DNA of 64,000 nucleotides from Diaphorobacter aerolatus (GTDB lineage Bacteria; Pseudomonadota; Gammaproteobacteria; Burkholderiales; Burkholderiaceae_C), in contig NZ_CP060783.1 in the NCBI RefSeq assembly GCF_014489535.1, positions 2,232,001 through 2,296,000 of the forward strand, written 5' to 3'. The notes beneath the pieces are model-generated. The model searched no databases, was not told the DNA's origin, and saw only the letters and a program-made list of their open reading frames with translations. This document shows positions 10,041 to 20,568 of the stretch, piece after piece. A program made the position numbers and the translations under genes. The stretch's first letter is position 1, and each line of letters starts with the position of its first letter.

Positions 10041-10319
10041 ATGAGTTTTTTCAAAAAAATGTTGAGCGGTGGTCATCATGGTGGTCATAACTCTGGCCAT
10101 GGTTCCCATTCATACGGGAACGACTACCGAAACGACGATTCGGTGATGCGTCGCAGCGCTGGCATCTCTTGCAAAAACTGTGGTGCCTCAGTTCAGCAAG
10201 GCGCTCGGTTTTGTCAGCAATGTGGAACTTCAGTGGTCCCGACCGTATGCGCTCAGTGTCAAACACCGTTGCAGCCAGGAGCAAAATTTTGCAACCAATG
10301 TGGCACCGCATCCAAGTAA
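10041..10319 (+). CDS. small His-rich protein with two zinc ribbons
   Basis: 92 residues with no signal peptide or membrane segment. Residues 10-30 are rich in His, Gly and Ser (GGHHGGHNSGHGSHS). Residues 44-63 and 70-88 each hold a CxxC-x11-CxxC zinc-ribbon (CKNCGASVQQGARFCQQCG and CAQCQTPLQPGAKFCNQCG). It is therefore a likely cytoplasmic zinc binder or adaptor. It follows czcRS on the same strand but about 330 bp away, so it probably has its own promoter. A role in zinc buffering is an inference from the His-rich tail and location only. Confidence 0.75.
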   Translation: MSFFKKMLSGGHHGGHNSGHGSHSYGNDYRNDDSVMRRSAGISCKNCGASVQQGARFCQQCGTSVVPTVCAQCQTPLQPGAKFCNQCGTASK

Positions 10320-10411
10320 CCGGCAATGCGTGCATCGACTCCCAGCGAAATGCAATTTCGGGGACGTTGATTCCAAAATTGCTTTGAGAAAGCGATGTCT
10401 CGTGGCACTGT

Positions 10412-10471
10412 GAACATCGGCCACCCCATGGATTCGTTGGAATTTGCGAATCCATGGGGTGGCCGATGTTC
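10412..10471. repeat. long perfect inverted repeat (25-bp stem, 10-nt loop)
   Basis: Arms 10412-10436 and 10447-10471 are perfect reverse complements around the loop TTGGAATTTG. The plus-strand distal arm is followed by GCGTTTTGATC, not a real T-tract, so it is an unusual terminator at best. It lies 93 bp after the zinc-ribbon stop. An RNA of this shape would be a very stable hairpin. Confidence 0.85.
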
Positions 10472-10818
10472 GCGTTTTGATCAATTTTCGCGTTAAAAAG
10501 CTTGATGACCAATGTCTCCATCGCCTGTGTCGAGAGTAATTTCATCTCGCAACAATTGGCAATCGATGATCATTCAATGCATGCTTTCGAGTACCTGGAT
10601 TGCATCGAGGTCCATGTGATGTCGCCCATTCAGACGGTGTCTTGAGGTTGTCCTGGCACCTCTCCAACCATCTATTGAGGTCGAAAAGCGGAGCGGATTT
10701 CATTGCACAAATGTCATCTTCCAGTGTGCGATTTGTTAGGGTGATTTTTTAACAATGGATTCATCTCGAAAGCACCTGCATCGAGCTGATTTAAACCACC
10801 ATTGAAAGGAAACTCACC
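10472..10818. other. intergenic region, no gene seen
   Basis: About 350 AT-rich bases before the split DUF4148 gene. I find no credible coding frame. AAAGGAAACTCACC just before 10819 is a good ribosome site for that gene, so its promoter should be in this stretch. Confidence 0.5.
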
Positions 10819-10970
10819 ATGCGAACAATCCGCACCTCCAAATTCGTCGCTTTGGCACTGGCCGCCACATCCTTCGTCGCCGCAGGTGGCGCTTTGGCCA
10901 ATGGCTACGTGCATCCGGAAAACTCGGAGAAGGGCTACAAAGTAGTGCCGGAACATTTCAAAAGTGATAA
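10819..10970 (+). pseudogene. DUF4148 protein, N-terminal half (split by IS)
   Basis: Signal peptide (LALAATSFVAAGGALA) followed by NGYVHPENSEKGYKVVPEHF and KSDK, closely like the intact paralogue at 994-1338. At 10970 an IS5-family element starts; the frame runs two codons into it and stops. The rest of the gene resumes at 13227. Joining 10819-10970 to 13230-13431 (removing one copy of the TAA duplication) gives 354 nt, an intact 117-residue protein. Confidence 0.9.
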
Positions 10971-11026
10971 GAGCCGCTAACACGACCTGAATTGCAGCTC
11001 GAATCGCCAGTAGAATTCGCGCCTTC

Positions 11027-11834
11027 ATGGCCCGTCGTCCCGTAAGCAAAGAGCTGTGGCAGAAGCTGCAGCCATTGATCCCACCATTCATCCCGTCCAG
11101 CAAGGGAGGTCCTCGCACTCGCGCCGTCAGCGACAAGGCCGCCTTCGAAGGAATCATTTTTGTTCTGAGATCAGGCATCCCTTGGGAGGACCTGCCTCAG
11201 TCTATGGGCTACGGCAGCGGCATGACGTGCTGGAGACGTTTGCGTGAGTGGCAAGCAGCCGGTGTGTGGCAGCAATTGCATCTGGCAATGCTGGAGCATC
11301 TGCGCGAATACGATCAGATCGATTGGGGCCGGGCGAGCATTGATGGCTCATCGGTTCCAAGCCCCCGGGGGGCCGGAAACAGGCCCCAACCCCACAGATA
11401 GAGGCAAACTCGGCTCCAAAAGACATATCGTCGTAGATGCTCGAGGTGTGCCCCTTGTGGTCTTGGTAAGTGGAGCGAATCGGCATGACTCGATGCTCTT
11501 CGAGAAGTGTCTGGATGCACTGCCAGCCGTCAAAGGACTGAGCGGCAGACCGCGTCGGCGACCTGGCAAACTGCATGCAGACAAGGGGTACGACTACCAA
11601 CGATGCAGGGACTATCTGAAGCGGCGGGGCATCACCAGTCGCATTGCGCGAAAAGGCATTGAAAGCAGCAAGCGGCTGGGCAAACACCGCTGGGTCGTGG
11701 AACGCACGCATGGCTGGTTTGCGGGCTTTGGCAAACTGCGAATCCGATTCGAGCGTCAACTGGCCACGCATCAAGCGCTCTTGTCTTTGGCTGCTGCGAT
11801 CATCTGCTCATGGTTTGTGGATTGGTTGTGTTAG
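11027..11834 (+). CDS. IS5-family transposase in two overlapping frames
   Basis: The first frame (11027-11401) carries the N-terminal DUF4096-type domain (PRTRAVSDKAAFEGIIFVLR). The second (to 11834) carries the DDE domain with GKLGSKRHIVVD, LHADKGYDY and WVVERTHGWF. They meet at a C5G6 tract near 11364-11374. Two-frame transposases with frameshifting at this point are known in the IS427 group, but a base-call error cannot be excluded: one base fewer or two more would fuse them. Confidence 0.85.
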
Positions 11835-13220
11835 ATGGTATGGAAGCCTCCCTCCCGAGAGGCTTGTGCTTTGCGCCAATCAGGGCCAGTGTGTGAAGTC
11901 TTACTGCACAGGAGACTGTCATGGACCATACAGTTATTGCGGTTGACACCGCCAAGAAGGTATTCCAGTTGCACTGGGTGGATCACAGCACCGGTAGCAT
12001 CGAACGGCTGCAGCTCAAGCGAACGCGTATGCTCGAGTGGTTTACTCTCCGCGAGCCATCACTCGTAGTGATGGAGGCCTGCGGCGGCGCGCATGAGTGG
12101 GCTCGCGCTCTGGCGCAACTCGGGCACGAAGTGCGTCTGATCTCCCCGCGCAAGGTCCGTCCGTTCGTTCAGCGCAACAAGACCGATGCCGCGGATGCAC
12201 AGGCGATCTGGACGGCGTGCCAGCAACCGGGCATGCGCTTTGTACCAGTGAAGACTCAAGCGCAGCAGGTTGTGTTGTCGCTGCATCGGATTCGGGCGCA
12301 GCTCATGAAGAGCCGAATCATGCAAACCAACGAACTACGAGGCATTCTCTATGAGTTCGGCCTTGTGCTGCCAGAAGGCCATCGCGCGCTGCTCAAAGCA
12401 ATGCCAGATGCGCTTGTTGATGCAGCCCAGCGCCTGCCAGCGATCTTGATGGAGAGTCTGAACGAGCAAATGCGCCGCATTGCCCAACTGAGCCAGGATA
12501 TCGATCAGATCGAACACAGGCTTGCCCAGCAACTGCGTGAGTCCCCGAATTGCCAGAGCGTTGCTCAGATACCCGGCATTGGCCTGCTTACCGCAACCGC
12601 AGTTGTTGCCAGCATGGGTAGTCCAGATGCGTTCAAGGATGCCAGAGAATTCTCTGCGTGGATCGGATTGGTGCCACGCCAAAGCGGCACGGGCGGTCGA
12701 GTTCGGCAAATGGGCATCAGCAAACGTGGGGACGCATATCTGCGAACGCTGCTAATGCATGCGGCAAGATCTGTTGTGCTCAGAAGCCACGAAGCATCCA
12801 CCTGGCCGTGGCTGCAAACGTTGCTCAAGCGTAGGCCCTACAACGTAGTGGTTGCGGCTGTTGCCAACAAGCTGGCCAGGACCATCTGGGCCGTGCTTGC
12901 CAAGGGACAGGCGTGGAACGCGCAAGCTTGGCAGGGCGCGCACTGAAAAGCACGAAGAATTGATTATGAATCTGACGTTTTTGAAGGAGAGCAAGCGACC
13001 CCAAATGTGTGATGGGCCAGACAGGTCGGACCGAGATGAGGACACTCCGATTAGAGCCAAGAGCATCTAGCTCGAGTGTTAGATGGGAGCCTCATCAGCG
13101 AATGCCATCAGGGCCAGCAGGCAACCAGCCTGCACAACAGGCCGGATATAAGACTGCAGCCCTGCCTCCTGATTCTTCACGCACAAAGGTTACTTGTAAT
13201 CCGGGAGGCTTCCATATAAG
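11835..13220 (+). mobile_element. IS110-family, IS1111-group element inserted in the IS5 terminal repeat
   Basis: Sub-terminal inverted repeats GGAAGCCTCCC (11842-11852) and GGGAGGCTTCC (13203-13213) lie 7 bp inside each end, the hallmark of the IS1111 group. The element splits the right terminal repeat of the IS5 element between TGTTAG and CGGCTC. Boundaries are uncertain by about 2 bp because AG occurs at both junctions. It holds one transposase gene; 12947-13200 is non-coding. Confidence 0.88.
11921..12946 (+). CDS. IS110/IS1111-type DEDD transposase
   Basis: 341 residues. The N-terminal DEDD domain starts VIAVDTAKKVFQLHW and contains NKTDAADAQAIW. The C-terminal transposase_20 domain has IPGIGLLTATAVVASMG and the ISKRGDAYLRTLLMHAAR motif. 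Length and both domains are intact, so it looks functional. It is the only gene of the inner element. Confidence 0.95.
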   Translation: MDHTVIAVDTAKKVFQLHWVDHSTGSIERLQLKRTRMLEWFTLREPSLVVMEACGGAHEWARALAQLGHEVRLISPRKVRPFVQRNKTDAADAQAIWTACQQPGMRFVPVKTQAQQVVLSLHRIRAQLMKSRIMQTNELRGILYEFGLVLPEGHRALLKAMPDALVDAAQRLPAILMESLNEQMRRIAQLSQDIDQIEHRLAQQLRESPNCQSVAQIPGIGLLTATAVVASMGSPDAFKDAREFSAWIGLVPRQSGTGGRVRQMGISKRGDAYLRTLLMHAARSVVLRSHEASTWPWLQTLLKRRPYNVVVAAVANKLARTIWAVLAKGQAWNAQAWQGAH

Positions 13221-13226
13221 CGGCTC

Positions 13227-13431
13227 TAAGTCTCGCGCGCAAGTTCAAGCCGAGGCAGCTGATTTTGTGAAGAAGGGTGGAATGGATTCATTCAAGAGCA
13301 ATAACTATTCTCCCGCAGAGTCATCTGGTGCATCGTCGAAAACTCGGGAACAGGTGCAGAACGAGTATCTCAACGAAACACCTGAACAGCGCAAGGACCG
13401 TATGGAGCTGTATCGCGGTCGGATGTTCTGA
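13227..13431 (+). pseudogene. DUF4148 protein, C-terminal half (split by IS)
   Basis: Continuation of the gene begun at 10819: SRAQVQAEAADFVKKGGMD, then ASSKTREQVQNEYLNETPEQ and the end MELYRG, matching the C-terminus of the paralogue at 994-1338 residue for residue in several blocks. It has no start of its own. The TAA at 13227-13229 is the target duplication. Confidence 0.9.
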
Positions 13432-13501
13432 TCACCGTGGTCTCGTGCATTTGCTGAGCAGAGGGAATCTTCTGAAGCATCGGCAAGCGTTTAAACCTCG
13501 T

Positions 13502-13527
13502 GGGAAGCGTCGAGCATGACGCTTCCC
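13502..13527 (+). terminator. hairpin after the DUF4148 gene, possible terminator
   Basis: A 10-bp perfect stem GGGAAGCGTC / GACGCTTCCC with loop GAGCAT, 70 bp after the split gene and just before eptA. There is no T-tract on the plus strand, so intrinsic termination is doubtful. Confidence 0.4.
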
Positions 13528-13567
13528 GTCGACATCGAGCACACGTTGCGTCATCTCAGCCACTTTT

Positions 13568-15247
13568 GTGGTGCTCACTCTGAACTTCATGACCACGAAT
13601 GTTTTGCAAAGTCTGTTTGCGCTCAGTGGCAAGCCAACGGCGCTTCATATCGGAGTTGGAGTTTGGTTGGCAACCGTATGCAATCTGCCATTGTGGATCG
13701 CGCTCGGAAAAATCGTCGATACATCAAGCCTCGGTGGAACTGCATTCATTTTTGCGTTTTGCGTTGCGATTGCCGCAGCCAACACAGCCTTGCTTAGCCT
13801 TTTCGCATTCGGTCCGTGGCGTAGATTGGTGCTCTCTGCGTTCATTGTGATCGCAGCATTGTCAAGCCATTTCATGCTGACGTACGGCGTTGTCATTGAC
13901 ACAGGAATGGCAACCAATACGATCCAAACCGACATCAAAGAAGTTCAAGATCTTCTGAATCTGAGATTGTTCGTTACCGTGCTTTTGTTGGCTGGCCCAC
14001 CGCTGTGGTGGATCTGGCGGACGAAGACCTCGAGCCGAAAATTTGGGCAAGTTCTAGTCTGGCATATCGGAACAGTGATTGGCTCAATGATGCTTGTTGT
14101 ATCGATCACCTTCATGGCATTTCAGCCGTTGGCATCTACCATGCGGGATCACACCAAAATTCGATATCTGATCAATCCGTTTAACTCGTTGTACGCGTTC
14201 GGAAAATCGATAAAGGGTTCGCAGAGTCTCAGCGCTTCAGAGTTGTTACCAGTGGGACAAGACGCTCGAGTATCAGTGGCAGATCAGCGCAATGAAGATC
14301 CTGTATTGTTTCTCATCGTGGGAGAGACGGCGCGAGCAGCGAGCTTTCCAGCCTACGGCTACGAAAGGCCCACAACGCCCCGATTGTCGGGAAGAGATGA
14401 CATCTTCTACGCCGCAAACGCGTGGTCATGCGGAACTAGTACCGCTGAATCGTTGCCATGCATGTTTTCACCTCTAGGCAGAACTGAGTTCTTGTCCAGA
14501 AGTCAGGATACCGAGAACTTGCTTGAGGTTTTGCAGCGTGCAGGCCTTGCCGTGCTTTGGTTGGACAACCAGTCAGGATGCAAAGGTATTTGCAAAAGAG
14601 TCCCAACCGCCGTACCGAGCGCCTCGCCTGAGCATTCCAGTTGTGCTCAATTGGAGACATGCCAAGACACGATCATGCTTTCGGGAATCGCTGAGAGAAT
14701 CAAGTCACTGCCAGCAGAATCGAGGAAGCGTGGAACTGTCGTTGTGCTCCACCAAATGGGTAGTCACGGCCCTGCCTACTACCGGCGGTCAAGTCCCGAG
14801 CGCAAGGTGTTTATGCCTGAATGCACAAGCTCGGCACTTCAATCTTGCAAACAGGGTGAAGTCAAAAATGCATACGACAACAGCATTGTTGAGACTGACT
14901 ATTTTCTCTCGCAATCAATCCAGTGGTTGTCTGACAATTCAGGCTCAAGTGCCACTGCAATGTTGTACGTCTCCGACCACGGAGAATCACTTGGTGAAGG
15001 CAATTTGTACTTGCATGGGTTGCCGTACGCGCTTGCGCCTGATGAGCAAAAGAAAATTCCGTGGATATTCTGGATGTCTGCCCCCATGACTACTCAACTT
15101 GGCATATCGCCAAAGTGCCTCCAAAAGGAAATGAAAGAGAAGAGCATTAGCCATGACAACTACTTTCATACAGTTCTCGGCGTCATGGGTGTTCAGACCA
15201 GCATCTACAACCCAACTTTTGATGTATTGAGTAGTTGTCGACGTTGA
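13568..15247 (+). CDS. eptA: phosphoethanolamine transferase, EptA/MCR family
   Basis: Up to 559 residues (GTG at 13568; ATG at 13589 is equally possible). About five N-terminal membrane helices precede a periplasmic sulfatase-fold domain. Family motifs are visible: VGETARAA with the catalytic Thr, CGTSTAESLPCMFS, HQMGSHGPAYY, YDNSIVETDYFL and VSDHGESLGE with its metal ligands. Paired Cys fit the usual disulfides. Such enzymes transfer phosphoethanolamine from phosphatidylethanolamine to lipid A and can lower polymyxin susceptibility. No regulator is adjacent. Whether it is chromosomal-type EptA or nearer to MCR needs a tree. Confidence 0.9.
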   Translation: MVLTLNFMTTNVLQSLFALSGKPTALHIGVGVWLATVCNLPLWIALGKIVDTSSLGGTAFIFAFCVAIAAANTALLSLFAFGPWRRLVLSAFIVIAALSSHFMLTYGVVIDTGMATNTIQTDIKEVQDLLNLRLFVTVLLLAGPPLWWIWRTKTSSRKFGQVLVWHIGTVIGSMMLVVSITFMAFQPLASTMRDHTKIRYLINPFNSLYAFGKSIKGSQSLSASELLPVGQDARVSVADQRNEDPVLFLIVGETARAASFPAYGYERPTTPRLSGRDDIFYAANAWSCGTSTAESLPCMFSPLGRTEFLSRSQDTENLLEVLQRAGLAVLWLDNQSGCKGICKRVPTAVPSASPEHSSCAQLETCQDTIMLSGIAERIKSLPAESRKRGTVVVLHQMGSHGPAYYRRSSPERKVFMPECTSSALQSCKQGEVKNAYDNSIVETDYFLSQSIQWLSDNSGSSATAMLYVSDHGESLGEGNLYLHGLPYALAPDEQKKIPWIFWMSAPMTTQLGISPKCLQKEMKEKSISHDNYFHTVLGVMGVQTSIYNPTFDVLSSCRR

Positions 15248-15349
15248 GATCAATACGTCATTTCTTGTCCAAATCCAGCCCTTGTTCTCTCGATTTCGAG
15301 AAAGCGATTCAGAGACTCAAGGATCAATCCGACCTATCCAGGTAAAACC

Positions 15350-17820
15350 ATGTCAACAAAAACAAGCCTCGATATCCCTGTTCTCTTGCCGCAAGGTATC
15401 GAAATTCAAGATGTTCTCGTCAAGCGATTGCTTGAGGAATTATCCGGAAAAGAGGGCGTCAATAGTGCTCACGTGAAGCCTGGCGTGGGAGGGCAAGCAC
15501 CTCAGCTGTGCATCCACTTTGACCCTGAGGTTCAAAGTCTTGCACGCATCCGTGAAATTGCTCAAGCCGCTGGTATTTATGTCACTGAAAGGTTTGGACA
15601 TCAGCTATGGCAAACGGACGGCATTAACAATGCTCGCCGGGCGCGAACAGTTGCAGACTCACTGCTCCTGCTCCAGGGCGTGATTGATGCGGACGCAAAC
15701 GTCAATGGATTAGTGCATGTTGACTTTGACCGACAGCTGACGAACGAGTCCACCATCCTCAATGCATTGTCAGGTATGGGCGTCGTTGTGGAGAAGCGCA
15801 ATCAAGCGGACGCTGAACATGGTCAACCGGGGCACAAACATCAGGGCGATGAAAGCGGTGACCATAAGCACGAGCATGGAGGATTTTTCGGGGCCAACAC
15901 CGAGATGATTTTTGCCTTGATCTGCGGCGCGCTTCTGCTGATCGGGGTGATGCTCCCAAAGCTGATGCAAGGTGTTCCTGGTTGGCTCCCACTTGCGTGC
16001 TTTGTATTTGCCTATTTCTTTGGCGGGTTCTACACACTGCGAGAGGCGATCGACAACATCAAGCTCAAGCGCTTCGAAATCGACACCTTGATGCTAGTTG
16101 CCGCTGCAGGAGCAGCTGCACTGGGCTCATGGGCTGAAGGCGCGTTACTGCTGTTCCTCTTCAGCTTGGGACATGCGCTTGAACACTTTGCAATGGGCAG
16201 AGCCAAGCGTGCGATTGAAGCGCTTGCTGAGCTAGCACCCGACAGAGCGACTGTTCGGAGAGACGGAAGCACTTTTGACGTTGCCGTAGAAGACTTACTA
16301 GTCGGTGATGTGGTCATTGTTCGACCCAACGAACGGCTTCCAGCGGACGGGTTCATCGTCAAAGGAAGCTCGGCAATCAATCAAGCGCCCGTCACCGGGG
16401 AAAGTATTCCTGTAGACAAGCGCCCCGTCGAAAACCTCGGGCTTGCCCGATCCAAACCGGACAGCATTGACTCTGCATCCAGAGTCTTTACCGGGACAAT
16501 CAACGGCGCTGGGGGCATCGAAATTGAAGTCACCCGCAAGTCCTCCGATTCGGCACTTGCTCGTGTCGTCAAAATGGTCAGCGAAGCGGAGACACGGAAG
16601 TCCCCAACTCAGCGATTCACGGACAAGTTCGAACGCATTTTTGTTCCTGCGGTTTTGGCCCTTGCCTTTCTGTTGCTCTTTGCGTGGGTAGTAGTGGACG
16701 AGCCATTTCGAGATAGCTTCTATCGCGCCATGGCGGTCCTTGTTGCCGCGAGTCCATGTGCGCTGGCCATCGCCACGCCTAGTGCGGTTCTTTCCGGAAT
16801 TGGACGTGCTGCGCGAGCGGGCGTGCTTATCAAGGGAGGTGCTCCGCTGGAAGAGTTGGGCTCGCTCAACGCCATGGCCTTTGACAAAACAGGCACGCTG
16901 ACTGAAGGTCGACCACGCATCACAGATGTTGTTCCAACCGATGGCACTACGGAGAAAGAGCTACTGACAGCGGCTGTGGCAGTTGAATCGCTCAGCGATC
17001 ATCCACTTGCGTCAGCCATCGCTCGCGACGGATTGGAACGCCTTGGCGGAACTGCCCCGGTTGCCGCAGAAGGGCTGAGCAACCTGATCGGTCGCGGTGT
17101 CACCGCAACGCTGAATGGCGAGACTGTATGGATCGGGAAGGCAGAAATGTTTGGGGTGGACGGTATTCCCGAATTGGGTGCCGAAGTTCGTGAAAGCATT
17201 GCCAAGTTACGCGACGTTGGTCGTACTACGATGGTTGTGCGTAAAGGGGCACGCGACTTGGGAGCCATCGGTTTGTTGGATACCCCTAGAGAAGGGGCAA
17301 AGGAGGCCTTGCAACAACTTCGTGATTTAGGTATCAGCCGGATGATCATGATTTCAGGGATCATGAAAAGGTTGCGAACGCGATCGCACAACAAGTCGGT
17401 ATTGACGAGGCATGGGGCGATCTGATGCCTGAGGACAAGGTTGACGCCATTCAAAAATTGCGTGAAAAGACAAAAGTGGCGATGGTGGGTGATGGCGTCA
17501 ACGATGCGCCCGCGATGGCCAACTCAACAGTTGGTATCGCCATGGGTGCTGCGGGATCTGACGTTGCACTAGAAACCGCAGACGTGGCACTTATGGCCGA
17601 TGATCTGAAGCAACTTCCATTCGCGGTGGGACTCAGTCGTCATACTCGATCAATCATTCGTCAGAACGTTTTCGTGAGTCTTGGCATTGTGGCTGTGCTG
17701 GTTCCAGCCACGATCATGGGCATGAGCATGGGTGCGGCAGTTGCGGTTCATGAAGGTTCGACAATTTTGGTCGTCTTCAACGCGCTCAGACTGTTGGCTT
17801 ATCGTAGTCGCGCCGCATGA
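15350..17820 (+). CDS. czcP: P1B-4-type heavy-metal ATPase, CzcP/CoaT-like (one frameshift)
   Basis: 823 residues when one G is restored at 17357-17359 (ISG then [12 protein letters not shown]). The N-terminal about 170 residues look like two degenerate metal-binding folds without CxxC, followed by a His-rich linker ([20 protein letters not shown]). The membrane metal site is SPC ([11 protein letters not shown], near residue 467) and the last helix carries [19 protein letters not shown] plus HEGST define the P1B-4 group (Co, and Zn/Cd in CzcP). TGES, DKTGT and GDGVNDAP are intact. Export of Zn/Cd/Co from the cytosol would complement CzcCBA. Confidence 0.88.
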
Positions 17821-18226
17821 GTTCGCAGCTTACGTAGGTTCAGCGTGGTTAGGCCGATGACGCTTGAAAACGTTTTCGCGACTATTGTCGAAGCTGAAGC
17901 GCGAATTGGCAGAGCGAACGCAACGAACTCGCGTTGAAAAATAGCGGCCTCGGTGCACGCCTTGTGGTCGCTTGGTAGCAATGGCGGAACCATTCGCGAC
18001 TTTCCAAAAAAGCCTTTGGCCCACATGCACATCGACGACGTCTAGTGGTAGCGGGAACACAAGATTTCTGGAGAGTCGCGCTGAAAATGTTGGAGTTTTT
18101 GATGGCATGATCATTCGTTTCTCGCAATGACTCGGGGTGAAAAAGTCTTCGATTCTTTCTATCGTGCCTGTTTGGCGATGCGACGAAACAAGCGTATTAC
18201 GATGTTGCATGAACCGACATGGATGC
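17821..18226. other. region without a recognisable gene
   Basis: About 400 bases after the P-type ATPase. Open frames here give arginine-rich, unconvincing proteins with no motif I recognise. It may be degenerate sequence between the ATPase and the IS3 element. No strong terminator is seen. Confidence 0.4.
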
Positions 18227-18656
18227 TTACCCATCAACGTGTTCAGTGTTCTCTTGTAGTAAATCTGAAGTCGCCACTTTATTAAACGCTTCATGCACAG
18301 GGGCTGCGATGTGGTCGGCATGTTCCCGGGGCGTTGAGTGAACGCGATGAAATCGTTCGTTCAAATCGTCAAGGACGCCGTAGCGGGGAGATGCTTGCTG
18401 ACTTGTGATCAAGGCTTCGCGCCGCAAGTTCAACCGCCCTCCCTGATCGTTTCACAGCAGCGTGTGCGCGTGTCGTGTAGAGGCCAAACCCGGGCCAAAG
18501 CACCCAGTAGAACAACGTGATCAGTCCGACTCCAATAAGTTTGACGAACCATGATGCTACAGAGGTCACAACGAGCCCGGTCAGCAGCGCCCATTGCCAG
18601 AGCACGATGACGAGTGCTAGGTACGCAAGGACAGGCATCCAGCGACAACGTCGCAC
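18227..18656 (-). CDS. unidentified small membrane protein region (two overlapping frames)
   Basis: The frame from 18656 (GTG) down to 18369 gives about 95 residues with two strong membrane segments (PVLAYLALVIVLWQWALL and VKLIGVGLITLFYWVLWPGF). A second frame, 18433 to 18227, gives a protein-like soluble segment (DDLNERFHRVHSTPREHADH). They may be one gene with a shift, but here one base would have to be removed or two added, unlike the other frameshifts. The IS3 element ends 12 bp upstream of the start, so the N-terminus may be lost. Function unknown. Confidence 0.35.
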
Positions 18657-18707
18657 CTGAACCGTGCCTGAACCGCCCCGGGATTCGTGGAGGCTGTTTG
18701 GTTTAAG

Positions 18708-19939
<1,232 letters not shown>

Positions 19940-20184
19940 AGCTCAATCCTCTCAGAGAAAAGAGCCTCCTCAAAAGCCGGGGCGGTTCAGGTGGTTTCCC
20001 TGCTCATGATTGGTTTGCGTTTCTAAGGTTGCCGGTGATGCGTAACTTGGAGAGGATACGCTGAGCGAGATTTTCAGCCCCAAACCCTCATCAATCCGGT
20101 CACTCGCGAATTCCCATTGTTTGCGACCTGAAGTCGCCTGGATCTCCACCATCGCGTCATTGCTGATCACACAGGAATGGTGCG

Positions 20185-20568
20185 ATGGTCGCTTCAACCC
20201 GGCTGCGCGTCGCGCATCGCGGCGTGCCTCTGCTTCTCGTGACGGTCCTCCTGATGGGCCTGTCGCCGATAGCCCGCGCCGAGAACCCGGCGCAACGGCA
20301 AGAACTTGCCACCGCGCTGCGTCAACTTGATGCGCTGGAGCGCACCGTCGCGTACAGCGCCGCCCATACCCCCGTCGCTCCGGGCGAGCGCTACCACTTC
20401 GACTACCCACGGATTCTGGCCGACCTGGCGCGCATGCGCGCCGGCATCCAAGCCTACCTTACGCCATCGCGCGCCCAGCCGCGCGCCCCCTCCGAACTGG
20501 CAGGTGACTACCGCACCGAGCGGGCCACGCCTGCATCGCAGACACCCGCGCCGGAGGGCCAGCCATGA
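20185..20568 (+). CDS. RAQPRD family ICE protein
   Basis: 127 residues with a signal peptide (LLLVTVLLMGLSPIARA). The motif SRAQPRAPSELAGDYR near residue 93 identifies the RAQPRD family, small secreted proteins of MPF-G conjugation systems with unknown mechanism (the last motif residue is Ala here instead of Asp). The preceding part is helical, rich in Leu and Arg. The stop overlaps the next start by 4 bp. Confidence 0.9.
   Translation: MVASTRLRVAHRGVPLLLVTVLLMGLSPIARAENPAQRQELATALRQLDALERTVAYSAAHTPVAPGERYHFDYPRILADLARMRAGIQAYLTPSRAQPRAPSELAGDYRTERATPASQTPAPEGQP

Larger units (their letters stand above)
10971..13226 (+). mobile_element. IS5-family (IS427-group-like) element, itself carrying an IS1111-type element
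   Basis: The left end GAGCCGCTAACACGACC at 10971 matches the reverse of the right end, which is split: TTGTGTTAG ends at 11834 and CGGCTC resumes at 13221-13226. Without the inner insertion the element is 870 bp, the usual size for this group. The flanking trinucleotide TAA (10968-10970 and 13227-13229) is the target duplication. It disrupts the DUF4148 gene. Confidence 0.9.

Noticed and set aside
17830-18321. 163-codon minus-strand frame
   Set aside because: No signal, domain or plausible composition; likely chance frame in degenerate sequence.
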